Assembly (NCBI GenBank): GCA_932294295.1
Contig: OW028577.1
Span: 4,493,001-4,557,000, forward strand
Origin: Alitta virens
Lineage: Eukaryota; Annelida; Polychaeta; Phyllodocida; Nereididae
DNA: 64,000 bases
Direction: 5' to 3'
The notes below the pieces were generated by a model that made no database searches, was not told the DNA's origin, and saw only the letters and a program-made list of their open reading frames with translations. Numbering within the stretch: the stretch's first letter is position 1; each line of letters opens with the position of its first letter. The position numbers and the translations under genes are program-made. This document shows, piece by piece, positions 45,021 through 57,600 of this stretch.

Positions 45021-46329
45021 GAGTAGATCATTTAGTTTAATTCACACAAGGTCAAAAATACTTTCAACTTGGGTTGATATTACCACGTATAAAATGCATC
45101 ACTTGGCAAACAGCCAGAGTTAGAATCCACCACAGTCAGCCATCAAATCCTGCTACCACTAGACCCCAGAATCCATAAGAAATGGACCTTGCAATTGAAA
45201 TAGCTCAAGGCTACTGTCTAGTCCAATAAGAGTGTGTTTCAGCAGGACATGTCCCTCATTCAATATATGTATGACCAGAAACTTCCCCAAGGGACATCCG
45301 CTGCAAATCAATCAATCTGCTCTTGAATGTATATTGGTTCCAAGACCTTCTAACTTTACCCCAGTGGATAACTGAATGATAGATCTGGACTTTCCTAACT
45401 TACAACACAATAGTCTTTATATCCATTTCCCCAGGTTTATAGGTTTATAGATGACTAAATCTACTTTATTTCATAGAATTTTGATGTACTTATCTTTTCT
45501 TTCAAACAACAAAATAAGTGGCTACATTGTATGTAATAATGAAAACAGGTTCATGTTATGAAATAAACCAACCATTCCAGTATATATGACAATGTTGGGC
45601 TTGTAGGCATATCTACCCTGGACCTCTTGCGACCAGCAAATATTGCACCAAGGGTTTACTGAGTATGTATATATTTCACCATATGTTATTAAATTTGATG
45701 CATTCCATTGCATGAATTCCATGGGGAACAATGAGATATTATCTTCAATGAATCAGTAGGCTATTATGTACATGCCGAGTCATGCGGTGAAGCTTTCATT
45801 ACCTGAGTAATTTTCGCCGCGCTCTCCCATTTAGCCTTAGAGAGCAAAAAACTACATGCTTGCCTTTAATCAAGGCATATAATTTCCATTATTTTACAAA
45901 GCAATCCATTATAATTGAATCTAATATACATAAATTACAACACATTGATACAATACAGCATATCAAAGTGCCCATACATCAGGTCATAATTTAATAGAAA
46001 GAGAGCTTGAGGTATTATTTCAGAGGCTAATGTGCATCTACTTCAGACTTCAGACTTTACTGTTACTCCTCCCATGACTACAAGGGACATGACAAGAATG
46101 TTTTGAGTTTCACCTGTGAAAAAAAATGCACCTGAACGAAAGAGACAAGCAGCTACTCTCTGTTATGCTCTTACAAATGGCCATGATGGAAAATATGGAA
46201 AATTCAAGACACACACGAACAGGCCAAGTAGGTAAACATCATGTGTCTTGCATTCAGCATCATCATGTGCCTTGAACATGTATATTCATTTATTATATTA
46301 TTGCTATCTTATTATATTTATATATAAAT

Positions 46330-46587
46330 ATATTTTACTATGTTTTACATTATATCTTATAAATTCATATATTCACATTTTAAAGGGATGTTACTTAGTC
46401 ATTATATGAGTCTATGAGACTAAGATAATCTTCCATACTATATATATATATTCATTTTCTGATAATTACAATAATTTTCTTTTATAACTTCTTTTTGCAA
46501 TTTGTATTTTTGTGGTCTAATATGCCAAGATGGCACTGGCTAATATTGTATACATTCTTTTGGATACAATAAAAACTTGAACTTGAA
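46330..46587 (+). mobile_element. LINE 3' end with CTTGAA tail, copy A
   Basis: GGATACAATAAAAACTTGAA followed by CTTGAA is an AATAAA plus short-repeat tail. It is present at the same place in copy B (about 61500-61772), so insertion predates the duplication. The exact left limit is uncertain. Confidence 0.5.
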
Positions 46588-46770
46588 GTACTTTAGTAGC
46601 ATCATTAATAATTCCCTATCATGATCACGGTTATCATCAGGAGGATAAAGTATTGGACGAAAACAGTAATAAGTGGATTCAGAGCAGGCCGTCAAGCAAT
46701 TCATGAGAAAACTTCCAATAATTTTCCATGACTCTTCTTTGAACAAAATATCAATTTCATGACCAGACAT
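46540..46770 (-). CDS. Unrecognised ORF in copy A
   Basis: 76 codons, MSGHEIDILFKEESWKIIGS onward. The matching region of B (about 61750-61960) has lost the frame (an in-frame stop where A reads TYYCFRPI). The end overlaps the LINE tail. Doubtful as a gene. Confidence 0.15.
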   Translation of the reverse strand: MSGHEIDILFKEESWKIIGSFLMNCLTACSESTYYCFRPILYPPDDNRDHDRELLMMLLKYFKFKFLLYPKECIQY

Positions 46771-47199
46771 TGCTTCTTACGAGCCAATATTTAAAGCCAT
46801 TAAGTACATTGTACAAACCAATTAACCTCTGGAAAGGGTTCAATGAGAGTGGAAGTAGATATAGACGTTAAAAATTATGATATAATTCCCCCCCCCCTCC
46901 AAAAAAATAGAAGAAAGGCAATACATTTTCATAAATTTCTTAATGTTTCAAATTTCATGACTTGTCTATGACCTCTAAAAAGAGAAATATTTTGGAATGC
47001 TATCTGGTTGACTCTATCTGCTGGACAACCTGCCAAAGGGCTTCAGCAAGCCATCCGCATCCAAACTCTGCAGCCATCTTCAACCAGAATACCTGTTTGT
47101 AGGAACACCACCATCTTGCATGACCATTAAAATTTTCCTCTCATATGCTATCTGTTTTGTCTTCCCTTTTGTTGACAAAATACGATGCATCATTGATGG

Positions 47200-47520
47200 G
47201 CTCCTGTTCTCAACATAAGTGTGAGCTTTGATTTACAGTAGCAGGCATCACAGACAAAGATATATCCATCTTGTGAGATCCTTCTCCATTTCAAAAGGCT
47301 GAAATATAGCTGCAGCTTTTCCTTTAATAGACAGAAGTCACATCTTTTGTTTCTTTACATAATTCAGTATGGTTCTTCTTTCTCCCCACCCTCTTTTCCT
47401 TTTTTTGTTTTTTGTATTCTTTTGCTTTCTCAAAAAACCAGATGTAACACCAACCACCCTATTATGTCTGCTAAACTTTCTTCCAAAGTCATTCACTAAA
47501 GTGTGAAAAGCAATTTTCAC
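47200..47520 (-). pseudogene. Module piece 3, coding-like relic (copy A)
   Basis: The minus strand reads VNDFGRKFSRHNRVVGVT then a Lys/Arg-rich stretch (KNKKRKRGWGERR) and NYVKKQKM, then a stop. In copy B the same stretch reads SDLGRKFNRHNRVVGVTPG and, after a frame change, stays open through VLNYVKKQKKMRFLSIEGKA and beyond. Identity unknown. Both copies have lost the frame at different points, as decayed coding sequence would. Confidence 0.35.
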
Positions 47521-47884
47521 TGCATGGCATGAAGCATAAATCCATGCACAAAATCACAAAAAGGCCAATCTCTGAAAAATTTATTCAATACACAACATCA
47601 TAAGTACAGTTCTATATTCATTTGAAAACGAATCTGGTGTAGTGCACTTATCACTGGGGAAATATTGAAGGCCAAGCAGCGCATATTGTACAGAGTTGGA
47701 ACAAACAAAAGATATTGTATAATTCATTTTGCTCTCTCACAATGCTTTTCCATGTAAAATGTACAATGAAACATTTTGATAATGGTTATTAATAAAAACA
47801 ATTCAAACCAAGATGGAACAAGATGATGCCACATATGAGGGTCAAATAATGAGATGAGAACATATTAGGCATATCGGTACTTAT

Positions 47885-48250
47885 AGATGGACATATAGAT
47901 TTGGAAAAAGCAGCCCTTTTACTGAGGAAGATTTTTGCTTCTCCTGATCACGCGCACTGAATTATGAGTTGAAAAAGAGGATGAATCCAGTTACACATTT
48001 ACTCAATAGGTCGGGTCTTTTACTTTTCTCAGCATAGACACTAAGTGCAAGGCACAAAACTGACAGCATGGTTGCAGAAATAGTATGCAGAATTCATAAA
48101 TGAACGTACATAGCTGATATACAGACCATTGGGCTGCCCAGTTGCTTAAGTGACTCAAAACACCATTCAGCCTGCATGAAACATTTACCGAACAGCTGCA
48201 TTACCTGATATGCAGCTGTCAGCTTCCTTTCGCTACTGTCCACCCAGTTT
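47885..48250 (+). repeat. Copy A right part, related to 22590-22745
   Basis: CTTTTACTTTTCTCAGCATAG and neighbouring strings recur at 22590-22745. The stretch 48150-48250 inverse loosely resembles module piece 2 (GGTGGACAGTAGCGAAAGGA against TGTGGACAGCTGCAGAAGGA). Confidence 0.5.
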
Positions 48251-48796
48251 TAGTGCTACTAGCATTCTTATGTAATAATATTCCATGTGAGTACACTCCT
48301 GTCATATGGGACAACCATAGATTGTAAATAATCATACGTTGACCATCCCAAGAATTATATTGTTGACCAGCAGTCACAAACCAGACACAATTAGCGATGT
48401 GTCACTTTCGAAATCTTTTCCTAGTCTGAGCAAAAATATTCAATAAATCTGTTTGGTAAAGCAGAAGAACCTGGTTCACAAGAAATAAAAAAACTACGAT
48501 GATTCATCATAACCAATCAGTTCTTTTGTGACAAAAGTACAAAAACAAGCAACGGGAAACCCTTTTACTCAACTTCAAAGGGAATATTGGTGTCAAAAAA
48601 CCGTATAACAGCCTTTTTTTTTCTCTGATCAGAACACAGAGCTACGAATACCGGACATCTACCAAAAAATCAGATGACGTTGAAATAAAGCAGGCATGAA
48701 ACACACCATACGTTAAAAACTTTTACGAAAATAAATACCGATGTAGCAGAGATCCGAAAACATGTACAGAATCAGTATGATGGACTATTGCTCCGT

Positions 48797-49004
48797 AACG
48801 TAAGATCACTTTTAAAAGATATGAATCGGGCGATGCTCTTCATGACGTTTGCCATGATGTTAGGGAACTTGCTTCTCTGTCTTTTACTATTCGTCATTCT
48901 CTTAATATTTGGTTTATTTGTAACCTGAATACACGTGATGAAAGCTTGCGAGTTATACTATACGACAAAATTATCAATTTTAATGCATGCAGCCTCTTTG
49001 TCAC

Positions 49005-49039
<35 letters not shown>

Positions 49040-49200
49040 ACTCAGAACAATTTATTCAAAATAGATAGACAGATAGATGGATTGATTGATTGATTGATGA
49101 GGTGAGAGAGAGAGGAGTCCAACCATGTAACATAAGATTACTTCAAAGTTGTGAATCAACGATGCTCTTCGTGACATTTGCCTTTACCGTGTTGTGATTG
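48797..49200. repeat. Two loose direct copies flanking microsatellites
   Basis: GATGCTCTTCATGACGTTTG (48832 region) and GATGCTCTTCGTGACATTTG (49170 region), with matching upstream TAACGTAAGAT/TAACATAAGAT. Between them are GATA repeats (49004-49039) and GATT repeats (49077-49099). Confidence 0.6.
49004..49039. repeat. GATA microsatellite
   Basis: About nine GATA units. Confidence 0.95.
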
Positions 49201-49237
49201 GTCAATTCTATTTTCACTTTGCTAGTTTCACTTTCAC

Positions 49238-49345
49238 ATGACCAATATTGCCTGCCAATATCAGGATTTCTTGGTCTTGTCATGTGATTCCCTCTGTGCA
49301 TGCTGATTTGCTATTACAATTTAGGTCTAGAATATTCGCTATTTC
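49238..49345 (+). repeat. Dispersed repeat G, copy 2
   Basis: Matches 28580-28720 in the same orientation. Confidence 0.65.
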
Positions 49346-50030
49346 AGAGTCAGACTTCACCTGCTGGAGGAAGACGGCACTTGAAAATTGGCAAAATCAG
49401 CCAAGTAAACAACCTGCCAACTCTAACATATAACAAGGCAGATAGTGTTTCAATAATTCAATGTACTGGTTGACAACTAATTCAAGAAAGTTCGGCAAAC
49501 TTCTGAGATAAAAAAGACAGAAAGAAACATATTACACTCAAGATGCAAGAAACTGCTACCTTAACAACCTAATTAGAACAGAATTTTGAGAATAAGTAGG
49601 AGAAGACGGAGCAAAACTGGGACACGGGGGAAAATGGGGTTTGGAAATTCACTTATTTTTCAGAACTGCAATCAGGTTTAGATAGTATAAACTTACTGAA
49701 TACATCACAAGCATGCCATGAAAAGATGGATTTTTCCTATTTTTCTTAAAGTATTTCTCTTATTTGGTACTTGCAATTAATAGCCTTTTGAATGTGTCAC
49801 ATTAATGTATGGTAATTCACTCTGGTAGAACAGGTACTATAGTTTATTTTCGTAAAACATTTTGAGTGTAACGGAAATAATTTGTTTTTGTCTAATAGTT
49901 TCATTAAAAAAGTCAGTGTGGGGTAAAATGGCGGCATACGGGTGAGGCATATTAAATGGGGTTGCCTAGACACCATTGCTTATGTGGCCATGTTCCCCAA
50001 TTTTTTTTACCAAAAATCACTTATTATATA
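49346..50030. other. Spacer, no feature seen
   Basis: No supported gene. Confidence 0.4.
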
Positions 50031-50100
50031 ATAACCTATTTTTGCTATGTACAAAGAATAAATAGAGCAAATAAATGTGATCTGAATCTGAATCTGAATA
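50031..50100 (+). mobile_element. LINE 3' end with CTGAAT tail
   Basis: GAATAAATAGAGCAAATAAA is followed by TGTGATCTGAATCTGAATCT. An AATAAA and a short hexamer tail indicate a LINE 3' terminus; the coding part is not seen. Confidence 0.5.
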
Positions 50101-50112
50101 ACTAATTACATA

Positions 50113-51039
50113 CAGGGTGCGGCCTAAAAACTTGCACTGGGCTTCTCCTCTTTGGGGATAGTTCTAGGTTACTCAAATGCTTATGAGGTCTTTTAAAGTT
50201 TTGCCACATTTAGTCAGGGGTATAAGCAATTGGTCATTGTGATATTTTTGATCTTGTAATGTCAGACAATATTAGTGTCTGAATTATTGAGAGGGTGCAT
50301 GCTGCAGGGCATGTTCTGAGAGACACATGTCACAGAAGTCGGACTTCTGTCTGCTTGCATGGTGTCTCTAGTTGAAGAAAAGTTTACAAATTAGAGATTT
50401 CCTAGTTAATCCACCTCTGAAGCCACCGAAAATATAATATTTGCAGAGAATCCTCCTTCATTGTTTTCTATACATGCATATGTATATTATGGTATTGGAT
50501 GATAAGAAGGTCGGTTTCAGTTTTGAACCAGCAAGGTCATAAAGTTAAAACAGAGATATATAATGGTATTCCAGAGGGACGATTTGAATCTACAACTAAT
50601 CTGGAAAAAATCACATGATTTTCAGGAAGATGGGCAAGTTAATAAGACAGAAAAGACAGAAAATTGATCAGAGTCCAAAATGGCACTTTCCACCTCAAAA
50701 GTGTCAATGGTCTACCCTTCTTATTAAAAATGAATCTTTTTGTCCTGTTTTTGGTGGCAAAGGTCAACAAAGGTGACTGTAAAACATCTGTATGATCAGT
50801 GACATAATCTAGTGCTTGTATAGCAAAGGCCGAGGTGGTGTGTTAAGGGTGCATGTGCTAAATTTAGATCCCTATTATCAAAAATTTGTGAGGAAACAAT
50901 AAAATATATAAAAAAAGATAATGTAGGACTATAATTACTTTTGTGTGTATGACTGCAGCTGCATGTAATGATTATCACTTGAGATAATAACAGAAGAGGT
51001 AGCAGTAGCTGCTGGTGCAAGTTTTTATGCTGCACCCTG
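50113..51039. mobile_element. 927-bp TA-flanked mariner-like element
   Basis: The inverted ends match at 23 of 25 positions (CAGGGTGCGGCCTAAAAACT left; inverse right CAGGGTGCAGCATAAAAACT), with TA immediately outside on both sides (50111-50112 and 51040-51041). This is the Tc1/mariner target pattern. I see no transposase, so it is non-autonomous or decayed; the minus-strand ORF over the right end has no DDE motif. Confidence 0.9.
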
Positions 51040-51041
51040 TA

Positions 51042-52494
51042 ACATGAAAGTGCAAATAAAAAATGATGAGACAAATTTGATCAGAAAACATGAGATGAGT
51101 TATCTAGATGAAACCTAACTAATTTTTTTACCCCCTGAAAATATCGTAACTCACAAAATTGAGGACTTCATCCTGACAACCCAATCTAGAAGTCTTGTCG
51201 ACTAAACATTTAAGGTTCACAGTATGACGCAGACAACATATTGAAATATTCAACCAAGTACTCCATTTTGCCCCATGTGGTAACCAGAACCAGCATTTTA
51301 CATTATTTTACTTCGTGGTCATCCTAAAAGAGGGAATGCATTAAATTGTTATTGAACTGATGAATGTTTATGCTCATAACAGTTTTGTAACAATGTTGTA
51401 GTTTTAAGATTTAACCCTTCTATGCAATTGAGTTTAAAGTTAGCATCCCCATTTTGCCGTCTTTCTGTATGCAATTATATTTTGGAACAACTGTTAAATG
51501 AATCTTTTTGTCCTCCTTATTTTGAAGGGCATTTTTGAATGATTGAGCATCCCTAACTTGTTTGTATGTATTTATAATACATATATGTTCTATTTTTAAT
51601 CTTAGATACAAAATATTTTACATATAAATGTAAATGTATATATATCCATTTATTGTTATTAGGAGCAAGTATGAATTACCTCCATCATTCTATATTATCC
51701 TATTCTATTATATTTAGCACACCAATTTAATCTTATTAAACTGAGTTTATTACATTCTCTCAATTCCCTGAAACCATATGGAATCAAAACGAAACAACAC
51801 TGCAGCAGCCCTATGAAATTTCTGCTTCATTGCTTTAATTAAGCCTATCGTACTTTTAATTAACTTTTGTCACACACAATTCTGACTTTAGGCTGCACAT
51901 AAACAAGCTGTGTAATGTGCAATAAAATGGCCATTGGGAATGACATGCCTGTTTCCAATGGCACTCTTGCTTTACAGTCTCTACACAGGAAGTGACGAAA
52001 CATTTTTGCAAGAAATGGCAACATGATTTTGCTAGACCATGGGGCTGGTGTTCAGATTGCATGACTAAAAAGGCAATACTAGTATTACACTGCATCATGG
52101 AAATTAAGTATTTGACATGTACCTTTGATACTAAAATGTGTGTGTTTTTTAGCTGGTTATTTCAAATTCAAACTTCTCTGCGGTTTCAACACGACTCTTA
52201 CGTGGGAAATCCCAAATCAAATTAGGTATCAAAGTGAATGACTTACCTCTGTGTCAAGACATTGGCCACTACATCTAAGTTAAACACTGTTAGGCCATTC
52301 ATTTTAACACAGAATTTATCGGTGTCAACCCTACAACCAATCCTAATTTATTTCTGAAATATTCATGACATTATGTACCTTTATTGTGACTACATCCAGA
52401 TCTGTCCAGAGCACAGAATTATTTTTTGAAATAGAGAGCATAATGGCATTTGACAATGTTATGCCACACCAGGATATTTTTGAGATAGGTTCAG
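51042..52494. other. AT-rich spacer, no feature seen
   Basis: No supported gene or repeat. Confidence 0.4.
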
Positions 52495-52566
52495 ATAGTT
52501 AACCCAGATATAGCATTCCAAATCGGCCCAGCATCGTTTCTATGTTGGCCACTGGGGGCACCATTG
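52495..52566 (-). repeat. Dispersed repeat C, copy 2
   Basis: Inverse shares AACATAGAAACGATG, GATTTGGAATGCTAT with 18655-18752. Confidence 0.55.
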
Positions 52567-53277
52567 CCTTGAATAAAGATAAAACAAATTACAATCAATA
52601 TCAATATTAAAAACATGAAAAAACTCAAAAAGATCCATACAATGTAAATATGTACCACAAAATCTGATAATGTATATAATGGCAATATAGGCCTACAATT
52701 GTTCACATTATTCAAATATGAGGATATTTATGATACTTCCATCCCTAATTCACAGGGTAAACTCTCCAGATTAGATTTTAGAAAGCCACCTTTGCCTTTT
52801 GATGACAAGAAAGATAGCTCTTTATGGTTTCTAGTTCTAAAGGTTATATGCCCCAGTCTCAAATGGAGGTTTGCATTACAGAGAGTTTGAGCTCGTCACA
52901 TTCCGCTTACACAATGTCATTTGACTGTAGCTCAATGTGTTTTTTAGTGGATAATACATTCAAAAAATCCACATGCCAGACATATTCATGAATATGCCAG
53001 CCACAAGAACCTTTATATGGCCTAGTGCAAAAATAATGAAGCCAAAGTGTGACATTTCCCAAGCATTACATTTTGCCGTTTAATCCTCAATAATAATTTA
53101 AAAAAATTCTCAAGGTCCTTAATAACTGTAATTATGGTAACAATACGGTTGTAAGCTTCATGTTTCATTATTTCTTTTGTCTGCTCCAGATCACTGCCAA
53201 TGAATCTGTTTGATTTTATAGAATTTAACACAATTCAACAATCTTTCAATATCCACTTGTAATTAGCCTATAACAAG
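52567..53277. other. Spacer, no feature seen
   Basis: No supported gene. Confidence 0.4.
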
Positions 53278-53281
53278 TTAA

Positions 53282-53954
53282 AGTGATACTCCTTGAATCC
53301 ATCTAAAAACTGACCCATTTCCTTCCCCCCACAAAGTACATGTTTTCACTAATATTATCAAACTGCCTCATGTTAATCCAGGCTTTTTGTCAACTGTTGA
53401 CCGTTACAAACATCAGCAACTCAGAGCCATCTTCCTCCGATAGGCTGTGACCAAGTGGGTCAGTGGCCTATTTTTAGAACAGGGCAATAACCCAGGTCAG
53501 ATTGCTTGTTGACAAACAAGCACACACATGTTTTTAACATTTTTGCAGTGGTATGTATGGGCATGAGAATTTCAAGTTGGCTCATAAGTATTAATTTACA
53601 GTACTGTTTCATGTGTGACAAAATTTCAAATGTAAATACAGCTGCATGAATGTGAATCAAATGGACAGAAGTTGGGGGAGAGGGTTGCAGGAATTTCATA
53701 ACCATGACAACCTGGGGTGCAGAGGACGCTTTACAACAATGACATGAGTCACCAGAGGTCATTTCAAATTTAGCCCAGTTCTATCGGTGGCCCACCGATA
53801 GAAAGTTGAGGGCTAATTACTCCCTAATTAATTGAGTTTACTTGATTCTATGCCTGTGGTGAAAAGCTGTTGTCATATGAAAGACTGTAGTGGCACTAAC
53901 TCTGAAAATTTAGTTAAGGCCAGATTTCCTACATGGGATTCAAGGAGTATCACT
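53282..53954. mobile_element. 673-bp TTAA-flanked MITE
   Basis: A perfect 19-bp inverted repeat (AGTGATACTCCTTGAATCC) lies at each end (one extra G inside the right end), with TTAA directly outside on both sides (53278-53281 and 53955-53958). TTAA targets are used by piggyBac and Kolobok transposons. There is no transposase, so it is non-autonomous. It contains the perfect palindrome 53779-53803. Confidence 0.88.
53779..53803. repeat. Perfect 12-bp-arm hairpin
   Basis: TTCTATCGGTGG, one central C, then its exact inverse. An outer TAGCCC/GGGCTA pair (53771 and 53810) could extend the stem. Confidence 0.9.
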
Positions 53955-53958
53955 TTAA

Positions 53959-54922
53959 GTAGTAGCGCGATCATGTAATTTAGTTATTGTGTGAAAAAAA
54001 AACTGGTTGGTTTATTGGCAGCAGCAGATCATTTTCAAAATTTCAGCAATGTATATGCTAGATTACTTGCATAATTTCTTCAAAGATACAGATGAACATT
54101 GAAGAAACAGGGCAAAGAAAAAATACAAAATTTAGTTACTTTTGAAATTTCAACTAAATTTACGTAAGAAAATGTTGATTTGGAATATTAAATTATTCAA
54201 AAATTATTGAAATTGATCAGGCTTATTTGAACAACTTTATGAAGTCACAATAAAAATGTTGAAAAACAAAAATGTGTTATAAAATCAAAACATATAAATG
54301 GATTTGCCTCAAATTTGCAGAGAATACTCACAACATCTACCAAATATAAGAAAATATAAATAACAACTGTAGAATTAGTAGCGCAGCTGTATTGTGAGAC
54401 TAAATATGTTATCAAAGGCTTCATTATTTTTGCACTAGGCCATATCATAACCCTACCTTGAGGCGGCCTTGCCAGTGAGGCCACATTGAGATTAAAACTG
54501 AATCGTTCGATAAGACCTATAAACCAAAAAATGTTGTCAAATCACTTCGCTGGTATGACAAGAAGGAACACAGGTGTCTGCATTTTATTCTTCATCTAAA
54601 GTAGAACCTCAACAGTTAAGGTCACTTAATAATTTAATGCTTTAAAGTGATTTGGTCTTAATTACAAGGCCAGTTAAAAAGAGACAGACAGATCTTGGTG
54701 TAATTAAGGTGCTCTTAAAAAGCGTTTCTACTTGTCTGTACTCAAGTGTGTCTTCCACTGCTTCTGAATAGAGACAATATGTACTTGTATCATAATGACT
54801 GTACAGTATATATAGAGGCTGAGGTATTGCTATTAATACGCAGCAAAGACACTAATTCTAGAGTAAATTAAAATACTATGGCATAGACAATATAATACCA
54901 TCCCAGATAGCATAGCAGCCGC
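53959..54922. other. Spacer, no feature seen
   Basis: No supported gene. Confidence 0.4.
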
Positions 54923-54962
54923 TTTCTCATGGAAAATGCACGTGGCACATTTGGCTATGTAT
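54923..54962 (+). mobile_element. Palindromic MITE family H, end fragment
   Basis: TTTCTCATGGAAAATGCACG and GGCACATTTGGCTATGTA match the right ends at 16636 and 23235. It sits within or beside repeat C sequence. Confidence 0.65.
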
Positions 54963-55022
54963 ATATCAGCCGCCGTCGGTACAACATCATTTCAACATCA
55001 ACATGATTTTGAATGCCAGCTG
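54963..55022 (-). repeat. Dispersed repeat C, fragment 3
   Basis: The inverse contains GATGTTGTACCGACGGCGGC, matching 18655-18752. Confidence 0.5.
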
Positions 55023-55344
55023 GGATTAAATGGATGTGTGCAATAAGTTAAAATTTCAGAAACTGCAGCATGCCACTTACTGCAGCCGCGTGTCAAGTTT
55101 ATTTCTACAGAGCACAGCACATAAATGTCACGGAAGGTGCATATGTAACGTAACAGGTATCTCATTTCCTGACAGTGGAATAATAGGTCAGCCAGCTTCG
55201 GATGTCCACCTTCTTTTTCCTGTAACAAGAAGATAACATTATCAATCTTCCTTAATAAATGGCTTTTTTGTCTTCGTGGAACATGAAACACAAATTTCTT
55301 TGTTTTCTTCCCAAGGTAGAATGAATTTGGGCGACTGGGTGCAA
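55023..55344. other. Spacer, no feature seen
   Basis: A minus-strand ORF of 97 codons (54998-55291) has no recognised motif and no second copy. Not supported as a gene. Confidence 0.3.
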
Positions 55345-55475
55345 TGGGGTTTTATATCCAGTATTTCTGCATCAGGGGGCTAATTAAGGCAGGCAGGTGC
55401 CACTGCAATGAGGCAAAAAATGAAACAGCCATTCAACTTACACACCAGACCGCACCAGGTATAGAAACAGGAACC
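55345..55475 (-). mobile_element. tRNA-derived SINE, degraded copy 4
   Basis: GTATTTCTGCATCAGGGGGC, ATGAAACAGCCATTCAACTTA and neighbouring strings match the body of the other SINE copies. The tRNA-like head is largely lost. Confidence 0.7.
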
Positions 55476-56114
55476 TTGACAGTGGAAGAATGAAGTGTGA
55501 CTGCAAAAAAAATGTTACGAATTCCTTGCAACACATATATAATTTTTTACCTTCACTTTTTTTTTTTTAAATACAAAAGTATCATGTGGAACCAACTTAT
55601 ATAAAGACCAAAAATGTCACTAATCATGTCTATTTTAAACAGCCCTAGCTCACGAATAGATTTTCCATCTTTCAGATAATTTTCTGGTTATAAATGATAA
55701 CAGAAACGTCAGTGCAATTAAACTCAACTTTGTGCAAGTTTTTGATTAATGGCAGAGACCAATTTATGTCATGATTTTCGAGGGAAATTCCAATCTGCAA
55801 AGCAAATATGCGCTTCTTCATAATATCACAATAGTGTTCATATGAATCCTGATTCACAAGGAGTAGACACAATCATGTTACAATCGCTATTGTGATGTGG
55901 TTATGTTGAGTTGTGGTTACACTGGCAAACAATGAAACATTTTCAGTCTTTCAAAATGCCTCTGCCACGTCATATTAGTTGTTATTGTTTGTATATTTGA
56001 GCCGTATTAAATATCTCCCGCCAACCCTGACTGTTTATAAAACACAGTAGTCAACATTTTAGGATAATCTTGATGACACCTGAATATTGGTCATTTTATT
56101 CGACATCAAGTAGA
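55476..56114. other. Spacer before copy B
   Basis: No supported feature; T-run near 55559-55570. Confidence 0.4.
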
Positions 56115-57390
56115 ATTTCTAACTTGTACATCTGTACATTAATTATGAAACAGCAGATCCAATTTACAATAGAAAGCTTTTGTAACTTGGTTATTTGCCA
56201 AGTTCGTGGTGAAAAAAGATTTCTATATATTGTTTCTGCCAAGACAATTGCTGTGTGTTAACAACCATCCATCTAAGCTGTCATGATTTTATATTTGGCA
56301 TACGTTCCTGGGTGGCATTTTTCTAACCAGAAACTCCTAAGTGTGATCTAGAATCTACCTGTAGACAAAATAAAGCTAAACTCCAGATGAGATCAAGACT
56401 CACTAGTTGAGGCACTGTTTTGGCCAATGGGAGTTCTGGATTCACATGACATCATCTGGAGTTCAGAATCTCGCTGTAAATGACACATTTTTGTCCATAT
56501 TCATAATTTGTTATTTGTTTTGGTTTCTAAATATTTTAATAAATATTTAACACAGCAATTTTACATAACATTCCAGAGGTAGATGCCATAAGGCATTCAA
56601 CCTGTTGTCTACCTACTGTATGTTCGTTTACATTTTGATAAAAAAGAAACGAGCCATTGTTATATGGCATATGATTGTAAAACATTTCTCACAGCTCCCC
56701 AGTTTGGAAGTCTCTCAGAGACTGAATGAAATTCCGCTTCCTTTGATGTGAAATGTATTGGTCTGAAGCATGATCAGTCAGTTCTTGTGACTATGTTTGA
56801 GACCTAATGACATCACTGCCGCATCAGGCACATTTAACCATCTGTTGCATACAATTACTTACATCAAATTCATAATCATAAAGTTAGGGTTATATGATGA
56901 CAATAAGATTATGATGTGGAATGTGCGAGTCGATTGTATGAATTTAAGACTATGGAAGAGGTTATCTAATGGTATCCCAATACATTCTTATTGCAGGGTA
57001 CTTGTACAAGCAAAATTATCATCTTATACCAAGTTCATCCAGCTAAGGCTTGCTAAACCACAATATTAGAGCACACATAATCCCGGACCATCAGAGGAGC
57101 TAAATAATACTTTCACGCTTGTTTTCCCTGGGAGTTTGCCTCATCCCTTTGGCCCTGATGTCATAATCCTTACACAACATGGCAACATATATTTTTAGAA
57201 TCAGACCTGAAGAGTTGACTACACAATGCCTCACTGATAGAACTATGAATACTACTAGAATGGTCTACCTAATTGTTCTAAAACTTCTTAACTTCTATGT
57301 TCTCCAAAATAGAGGTTAAAAAGACGTTTTCAAAATACTCATCCAGTTGGTGCCATTGTGAAGTATGGCGGCAACTGTAGTTTCTTGGTC

Positions 57391-57600
57391 TTAACTTTGG
57401 CAAACCAGATTGCGGCAGTTTATATTTGTCTCTTTACCTATTTCATCCACACAGCTTGTCACATGACCGTCTGCGATGTTACCTGCCATGTGGCTGTCAA
57501 CTTTCTTCTGCAGCTGTCCACACAGGCTTACCACGGTCCGTAATCCTGTTTTGTGGCAGATCCAGATAAACCTTTTACACATTGTATTGTCTGGCCACAT
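57391..57600 (-). CDS. Module piece 2, conserved minus-strand ORF (copy B)
   Basis: 69 codons with CKRFIWICHKTGLRTVVSLC and GQLQKKVDSHMAGNIADGHV. See copy A. Probably a relic; function unknown. Confidence 0.3.
   Translation of the reverse strand: MWPDNTMCKRFIWICHKTGLRTVVSLCGQLQKKVDSHMAGNIADGHVTSCVDEIGKETNINCRNLVCQS

Larger units (their letters stand above)
39977..48672 (+). repeat. Segmental duplication, copy A
   Basis: Colinear with 56115-64000 over its whole length in the same orientation, beginning at CTAATTTGTACATGTGTACA against CTAACTTGTACATCTGTACA. The window end matches 48672, so the true right boundary may lie further on. The copies differ by point changes and several insertions listed separately. 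Offset is 16.1 kb at the left and 15.3 kb at the right. Fragments of the module also occur near 13.3, 15.1, 22.6 and 27.1 kb. Confidence 0.93.

Noticed and set aside
53840..53958. THAP-like peptide (KSCCHMKDCSGTNS) near the right end of the TTAA MITE
   Set aside because: It is read outward at the element end and lacks the rest of the THAP domain, so it is too short to support a Kolobok gene.
54998..55291. 97-aa minus-strand ORF
   Set aside because: No recognised motif, no second copy, and it partly overlaps repeat C.
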